The position numbers were made by a program, and so were the translations under genes. The notes below the pieces were generated by a model, which made no database searches, was not told where the DNA came from, and saw only the letters and a program-made list of their open reading frames with translations. From Leptobrachium leishanense (taxonomy: Eukaryota; Chordata; Amphibia; Anura; Megophryidae): DNA of 64,000 bases. Shown here piece after piece: positions 57,769 to 64,000 of the stretch; the stretch's first letter is position 1; each line of letters starts with the position of its first letter. Where the stretch lies: assembly GCA_009667805.1 (NCBI GenBank), contig CM019064.1:272037662-272101661 (forward strand), written 5' to 3'.

Positions 57769-58668
57769 CAGGGTTATTCAAAGAGATCCGAATTGCTTGA
57801 GAAAGGTAACCGAACGCTGAAAATCAGCATTCGGTTACCTTTCTTGGCCATTCGGCTATCCAGAGAGCAGGCAATTCGCCAGATCCTAGCGAATTGCCTG
57901 AACATACGGTGCCTGTTCGGTGCCTGTTCGAGGGCAGTGAATCCCCATGAAAAAGCACTGCTTCGGCTATTCAGAGAACACAAACCAGCAGTGAAAGGTT
58001 CCCGAAATGCCCTGCCATTCGGTGGTTTAATTCGGCAAGTTTATTCAGGAGAATCCCATAGGCTTCAATGTTAAAAATATTCCCGTTTTAATTCAATATC
58101 TAATAAACCGTTCATTATAAAATTCTGCAGTAAAGAGTCTCTTTATTTATAGATTTTTTAGGATATTTTAAGCATTTTTCAGATTTTTTTTTCTTTTTTA
58201 AAAGTCCGATTTTTTTATTTTTTTTAACTTTACTTATTTTTTCTGTAACAGCCCTTTTTATTATCATTCCCTGGACCTCATATGCAAATTTCAGACATTT
58301 TCGCTCAGTAGTTTCTTTGCAAACAGTGTTTCACTTTTCAATCATTCATACAAACTGTTTTCCTAATTTATTCACTGCCTCTTCTGCTGTGTCGAAGGCT
58401 GCGATCGGCTCCTGTTCGGGTTTTTCTGTGGTTTTCGGCAGGTTAATCCAGATGTTTTTGAGGGTTTTCGGCGTGCATTCGGTGGGTTTTGCAGTTCATT
58501 TTTGTCGGGTTTGCGGCAGCTTTTCCCTACAATTCGGGGACCCTGTGGTGCTTGCTGAATACACCGCAGGGTCACCAAAATGGGATCGGCAAAACAAACC
58601 GAATTGAAGAGAACGAAAAGTCACCGAACGTGCAGTGACTTTTCGAATCTCTTTGAAGAATAACCCTG
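57769..58668. mobile_element. CAGGGTTATTCA-family MITE, copy 6
   Basis: Left CAGGGTTATTCAAAGAGATC, right CTCTTTGAAGAATAACCCTG (a 3-base GAA repeat within the right end). Closest to copy 4. About 0.90 kb. Confidence 0.75.
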
Positions 58669-59740
58669 TTAGTCTTTTGTACATATTCTGGCCCGTGCTT
58701 CCACGGCTCCCATTCTTTCCTATGATCTTAGATGCTTGGGCGTCATGTCTCACATACCTTTCTGTCTCAGGCCCATCTCTGAGTATGGCTAGTAAATATG
58801 CACTCTCTCCTATTATCGGTTTCCTGACCATATTGTCAGAAATCGAACCACAGACGGACCTGTGCCTGTACCTGACACAGCAGCCATCTTTTTTGGCAGT
58901 ATATTCCAGCCCAGGGTTTGTCGTCCCAGATCCCACATTCCACTCTTTCATCTGCAGGTGTGGTTCTCAGCAGCCTATTTGTGAGCAAGGTAAAGGAAGC
59001 CACGCCTGTGCTTCAGGGCTTCAGCATTGCCAAGCACTTGGTGTAAATTGCTCTTCAAAAAGCCTGTTGACCTACCAGTCTCTTGTTCCCCTAGCCTCCA
59101 GTATTCCAGTGTTCCTGCACTGCTGCCCACACCATGTTGCTGCCCGCTGTGTTCCCTCAAGCCTCCAACTGTGATCCCTCAACCTCCAGCCGTGATCCCT
59201 CAAACCTCTAGCCATGTTCCCCAAGTTCCAAGTCTCTTGCCCTGTGGCCTCTGCCTTCCAGAGCCTCCTCCTGTCGTGTGCCCTCTGCCTCATTAGTCTC
59301 CTGTACCCTCCTGTGAGTCCCTTCTGTATCTGCGTCTTCTTGTGTGCCTCTGTATCTTGCGTTTCTTTGTACTGTATTCCACCTGTGTCTTGCACTCTTC
59401 CTGTCTTGTCCCTGTGTTTCAGTCCAGCATTCTGTGTATCCTCTGCCCAGCCCTTTTCCTACCTTGTTCCTCTCCTTTATTCCGAATTCCCACCTATAAC
59501 CATTCCAGCCTGCTGCCTTACCTGGATTTACCATGATAAAATCCTGTTTGGACCGTCCTCCAGCGTCTGCCTGTGTTTCACTGCATCCTGGGCTTCATAC
59601 CTTCACTGCGGACACTTACGTTGGCTTCGGCCATTTACAAATTGTTGCTTTTCCAATATTTATCTTCTTAGGATATGTGTTATTTAGGTTTTTTTCATAC
59701 ATCAATAAAACCACACAAACATCTACACAATGAGCAAAGT
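58669..59740. repeat. Unclassified C/T-rich repeat-like region
   Basis: Contains tandem steps of CCTCCAGCCGTGATCCCTCAA at about 59160-59215 and a long C/T-rich tract to 59600. Open frames up to 179 codons (58635-59174) and 157 codons (59214-59687) have no recognisable domain. I do not consider them genes. Confidence 0.3.
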
Positions 59741-60772
59741 AAAGATTTCACTGGTACATCTAAATATATAAATTAATGATCTCCCAATTAGAAGGTTACA
59801 TATACGAACAGTGACAAATATTAGTGTACCTGAATGCTTTAAAACACAGAACGGTTGAATCACAATAGTATATTTGGAAAAGAACGCAAATGTTCATGCT
59901 CCATACTATTAGTAATTTAGAAATGCAAATTTATTATTAATTTTAATATCAAATATTTAACCTTTCCTATCAGCAAGTAAACCTTTTTTGCAGCTTTATA
60001 AATTTTATTTTAATTTCAATGGACCTGACTTGGAATGATGCATTTTTACAATCCCTAAAAGATTGTTACTATCAGCATCTGCTCTATTAATCACCCATAG
60101 CTGGGAGAGAGAGAGCAATGAACCAGTCTCAGCTGTTTATTGACTTCATCCTTCTTTATATAGTTTTATCACTCTTCCACAGTGCCTGCATCCTGTCAGG
60201 TGTGCCTTCCTGTTTAATAATCAGCTCTATGTGCTTCCCCTGCAGATCTTTAAAGTTCCTTTCATGGAGTGCATGTATAACTTTGCTTTAGGGAAACCAC
60301 TGCTTGCCTTGTGATCCTTTACTCTTATCTGTAGGTCTGAATTCTGTTTATAAACCTTTTTCCTTAATCTTTTTCTAAGTATAGAACCACTCCCATTACT
60401 GCAACCTATTATTCATATGTTGAACATAGAAATTATGCTGCACAGGCAATTATGAATGTGGGAGCCAGTCCTATCTTAGTTATCTTTTCAAATTAATCTA
60501 GCCCGATAGCCAAAATTGCCATCTTTTTCAGCCGAATTGTGGCTGGTTTTTGTCTCAAGAGATTGAAATTTGGGTTTTCTGGCATTTCAATTTCCGATAG
60601 AAATTTGGATCAAATATCAGCTCTCGCAGCTATACTTTTCAGTGGAAATATCAGCTTTAGCGTTTCAATTCGAGTTTGTCAGTATGTTGAGTTCCAAAGA
60701 AGTATCATATACTGAAAGGTACTACATAAGTGGCTTTTCAGATGCTTGTTGCACCATTTAATGCAGGGGTCA
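59741..60772. other. Unassigned stretch
   Basis: AT-rich. Includes GATAGAAATTTGGATCAAAT-type sequence near 60595, possibly MITE debris. Nothing else is supported. Confidence 0.3.
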
Positions 60773-60892
60773 GCAACCTTGACCCTCCAGATGTTTTAGA
60801 ACTACATTCCCCTCAAGGCTAAGTCAAACTAAAGAGTGGCTGAGCATCATGGGAGATGTATTTCCAAAACAACTGGAGGGCCGAGGTTGCTG
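60773..60892. mobile_element. Short fold-back repeat, copy 3
   Basis: GGGGTCAGCAACCTTGACCC and CTGGAGGGCCGAGGTTGCTG form the outer stem. Same family as 4083-4206 and 25889-26028. Confidence 0.65.
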
Positions 60893-60933
60893 GTTTAATG
60901 TATTTTTTTTATTTAGGATATTTTATTTATTAA

Positions 60934-61780
60934 CCCCTTAAGGACCACTGACGTACTATGTACGTACTGCCCACGGGTCTCCCTTTAGACCTGCGAACAT
61001 ACATAGTACGTCAGCAGCGCCTAATCCCCCTCCTGCCCGATACTTACCTCTCTCGCTGGATCCCTCGCAGATCTGGCAGGGAGGAAGCCTGCCCATGTAA
61101 TTAACATGGGCCGGCAAGCTCGATGACGTCACCACGCTGCGTGGTGACGTCATCAGCAGGCGCCCCCATTGAAATCAATGGAGGGGAGGGGGTCTCCTTC
61201 GGAGCCCTCTATCTCCCCAACCATTGAAGCTAGAGAGATGCAAGTTACACCGCTGGAAAGGGAAGCGTCTCCCCTTTTCAGCGGTGTACTGCGTTAACAG
61301 TTTTGCTGCCGGATCGCGATTCGGCACTATCGGCGCCAAAACGCGATTCGAACCTGGAGGGGGGTCTGACATCTTGGATGTCAGCCAAGCCTCCAGGTCC
61401 CCCCCACCCACTGACAACCTCATCATATGTGTGAGGATGTCAGTGGGACAGTTAACCCTCTAGCTGCCATGTAGGGATAGGGGATCCTTTGGATCCCCTT
61501 ATCTCCTGATCCGTGGCAGCTAGATGGTCATATTTGACCTCATTGGAAAGGCCTGATCATAGCCTTTCCAATAATACCAAACATGACCAGGTTTGGTTTA
61601 AAAATAAAATTTTAAAAATAAAATAATAAAAAATAAATAATAAAAACGGTGTATAATATGTGTGGGTTGAATAAACGAGTAAGAGGAAAATTTGACCTAA
61701 ACATGAACAGCGCAGAAACGTAGAAACAGCAGCGGTCACTAAAGGCCGGATTTGTGTAAAACCGCCCAGTCACTAAGGGG
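60934..61780. mobile_element. TTAA-flanked MITE (piggyBac-like)
   Basis: TTAA at 60930-60933 and 61781-61784, ends CCCCTTAAGGACCACTG and CCCAGTCACTAAGGGG. The inside has the palindrome GTACTATGTACGTAC near 60953. No transposase. Confidence 0.65.
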
Positions 61781-62157
61781 TTAAGATTGCTTATTCCCTC
61801 AATTCTATTTCTCAATATTTATGCACACTATTTTATCGGTACTCTCTAAAAGGGGAAAAGAGAAGAAAAAAGGCCACCTCCCCCTCACACGCCGCTCTGC
61901 TTTAAAACGTATCCCTTTTGCAAAAAAACAAACCAATCTTGCCAAATCAACATATACTCATTAAAACGAGACTCTTAAACAAAATCGATCTCTTCCAGTT
62001 CTCTCAGACGGTCCACCCTCTCTATCCAATCCTTTTGTTTTGCCGGCTCTGTCCTCTTCCAATACACTGGAATAAGTGCTTTAGCTGCACTTAGCAAAAC
62101 TGAACCTAAAGAGTACTTAAACTTATTTTTCCCAATATTAACATAATTAAAGATTTC

Positions 62158-62695
62158 GGGCCCTATTACAATCTTCGCATTAAAACGCTCACGCAACGCG
62201 TGAATTTGTGCACCAAGCGTTAAACGTTAACATGCATAAATCAACGCTGGAATTACAATCCTCGCGCATTTTTTCATCTGTCGAGCAATAACGCGTGTTA
62301 AACGGACGCACACAAATGCGCGCCCGGCAACATTGCGCGCAGAAATCAGTGTGCAGACTGTTTTTTTCTCACGATTCAGCCAATCAGAATTAAGAACCAC
62401 AATTATCTCACATTAAGTTTTTGCACCTGTCAAAGTCAATCTGAGCATATATGCTGCAGCAATAATAAATGCACACACAACTTCTTCATTTTATTGGTTT
62501 GGTATGTGTAGAATGTGTAACTATACTTTGCTGAATTTTTTTTTGGGGCTGGTGTATTTGGGTTCGGCCAGGTTGTTCAGATTTGCCTTTAACACCAGCT
62601 TTTAGGAGTGGCTAAAATTATGCGCGCAAAGGCTGTGCGTTACAAACTGCACATAGATTATGCGCTGGTACGTGGATGGTATTACAAATAGGACC
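62158..62695. mobile_element. Relative of the GGGCTAAATTACAATCTTC MITE
   Basis: Starts GGGCCCTATTACAATCTTCGC and ends GGTATTACAAATAGGACCC. The interior is the inverse of parts of 3331-4066, including CTGAGCATATATGCTGCAGC and CAATCAGAATTAAGAACCAC. Confidence 0.6.
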
Positions 62696-62805
62696 CTGCG
62701 AATCCAAAATTTTCGCTCGAATCGAATCACAAATCGAATCGGCTGTAAAGGTTCTAACTCGAATCGAATATCGAATCGAATCGAAAACTTCTGAAAAGTG
62801 ACGCT
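62696..62805. repeat. GAATCGAATCGAA-type repeat
   Basis: CGAATCGAATCACAAATCG and TATCGAATCGAATCGAAAAC are short tandem steps like those at the right end of the 19255-19906 element. Confidence 0.4.
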
Positions 62806-62998
62806 TTCGTGTACGATACACAGCCTGGATAGGTATGCTTTGTCTGTGTATACAGCCTCAGGTTCAGCTGACGTTACAGCTGCAATCTAACAGTGATGGG
62901 CTTAATATACTAGTCTATAGCAAACTACACATCATGAAACGTAAAAAAAACTTGTATATGATTATATATTTAAAAATTATTAATTATTATAAATTATA

Positions 62999-63252
62999 TA
63001 ATTATCTCCCACACAGAGCAGAGTGACCCCCATATGATTATCTCCCACACAGAGCAGAGTGACCCCCATATGATTATCTCCCACCCAGAGCAGAGTGACC
63101 CCCATATGATTATCTCCCACACAGAGCAGAGTGACCCCCATATGATTATCTCCCACCCAGAGCAGAGTGACCCCCATATGATTATCTCCCACACAGAGCA
63201 GACAGAGTGATCCCATATATAATAATAATTATCTCCCACACAGAGCAGTGAC

Positions 63253-63290
<38 letters not shown>

Positions 63291-63545
63291 TACACTATCT
63301 CCCACACAGAGCAGAGTGACCCCCATATGATTATCTCCCACCCAGAGCAGAGTGACCCCCATATGATTATCTCCCACACAGAGCAGACAGAGTGATCCCA
63401 TATATAATAATAATCTCCCACACAGAGCAGTGACCACTATATATATATATATATATAATATATATACACTATCTCCCACACAGAGCAGAGTGACCCCCAT
63501 ATGATTATCTCCCACACAGAGCAGACTGAGTGACCCCCATATATA
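62999..63545. repeat. 36-bp minisatellite (TCTCCCACACAGAGCAGAG)
   Basis: Tandem units TTATCTCCCACACAGAGCAG + AGTGACCCCCATATGA, alternating CACACAGAG and CACCCAGAG variants. AT-dinucleotide blocks at about 63252-63285 and 63438-63465 mark a larger ~180-bp repeat. Minus-strand frames encoding WEIIIWGSLC repeats are artefacts. Confidence 0.9.
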
Positions 63546-64000
63546 ATTATTCGATTTTTTTATGGATATATAAAAAATGAGTAGCAAATAAATAAATGCC
63601 AGCTTTAAATAAAAAAAAATTGGCTTGGCAAAATTAAAATATATTGTTCTTGTATAGTTGCTAGTTAATGCCAGGGTTTTTCTTTTTACATTTGATTCCT
63701 TTTTTTTCTCTCATTTGTTCTGCATAAAAAAATGATGGGTAAGGGCCCCCCCTGGATCACCCCCCGGCGGCCATCTTCTGGCTTCCTGCAAAAGAAGCAC
63801 ATTGTAAACGTGACAGGGATACTGATAGTTAATTAAATTATACTCACCAGCACCATCCAAACTTGACACGACACAGCCCAGGCTGTACTCGCTCCTCGCT
63901 CTGTCCTCCGACCTCCGAACACGTCCACAGCTCCAGTTCAGACTCCGTCCAGGGCTTCTACGCAGCTTCCTTCCACCGCAGCTTCCTCTGAACCTTGGGG
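63546..64000. other. Unassigned right edge
   Basis: AT-rich to about 63730, then GC-richer sequence (GGCGGCCATCTTCTGGC) to the window end. No gene is recognised. Confidence 0.3.

Noticed and set aside
58635..59687. 179- and 157-codon plus-strand frames rich in Ser, Cys and Pro
   Set aside because: The C/T-rich low-complexity tract contains local tandem steps. No domain, splice signals or phase-1 exon pattern are seen.
62999..63545. CRISPR-like regular repeat
   Set aside because: Units are directly tandem with no unique spacers, and the setting is a vertebrate intronic or intergenic region. It is a minisatellite.

Overview
The window is vertebrate nuclear DNA, most likely from a large-genome amphibian such as a frog. 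Evidence is the very small GT-AG exons in long introns and the dense mix of Tc1/mariner, hAT, TTAA-type (piggyBac-like), L2-like LINE, Penelope-like and tRNA-SINE repeats. There are no bacterial-type operons, CRISPR arrays or rRNA/tRNA genes. The species cannot be fixed from sequence alone.

The left 46.5 kb is the internal part of one plus-strand gene. I find 27 mini-exons (54-93 nt) between 463 and 46445. All are multiples of three, all sit between a pyrimidine-rich AG and a G|GT donor, and all share phase 1, so any exon can be skipped or duplicated without breaking frame. Together they encode about 654 residues of Thr/Pro/Ser/Lys-rich, probably extracellular and disordered sequence that becomes basic and Pro/Arg-rich towards the 3' side. 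The architecture fits the repeat region of ABI3BP (target of Nesh-SH3, TARSH), an extracellular-matrix protein. That is my preferred but unproven identification. Neither gene end is visible, apart from a weak alternative terminal exon at 47907.

The introns hold most of the remaining content. At 14828-17210 lies a hAT-type element swollen by a GT-rich minisatellite. At 17246-19190 is a dead Tc1 copy with a hAT MITE inside it. At 26572-28199 is a nearly intact Tc1 element with an open 338-aa DD34E transposase. At 9697-10625 is a fold-back Penelope-like insertion with a hammerhead-ribozyme-like core and 16-bp target repeats. A broken unidentified reading frame lies at 29990-30640. Six copies of a ~0.9 kb MITE family begin with CAGGGTTATTCA.

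From 46.5 kb to the end I see no convincing exon. This part holds L2-like LINE remains, TTAA-flanked MITEs, a nested repeat stack at 50005-52084, a SINE inside a minisatellite at 52900-53360, and a 36-bp minisatellite at 62999-63545. It is either a very long intron or sequence beyond an alternative 3' end. Most other open frames fall in repeats and are not genes.
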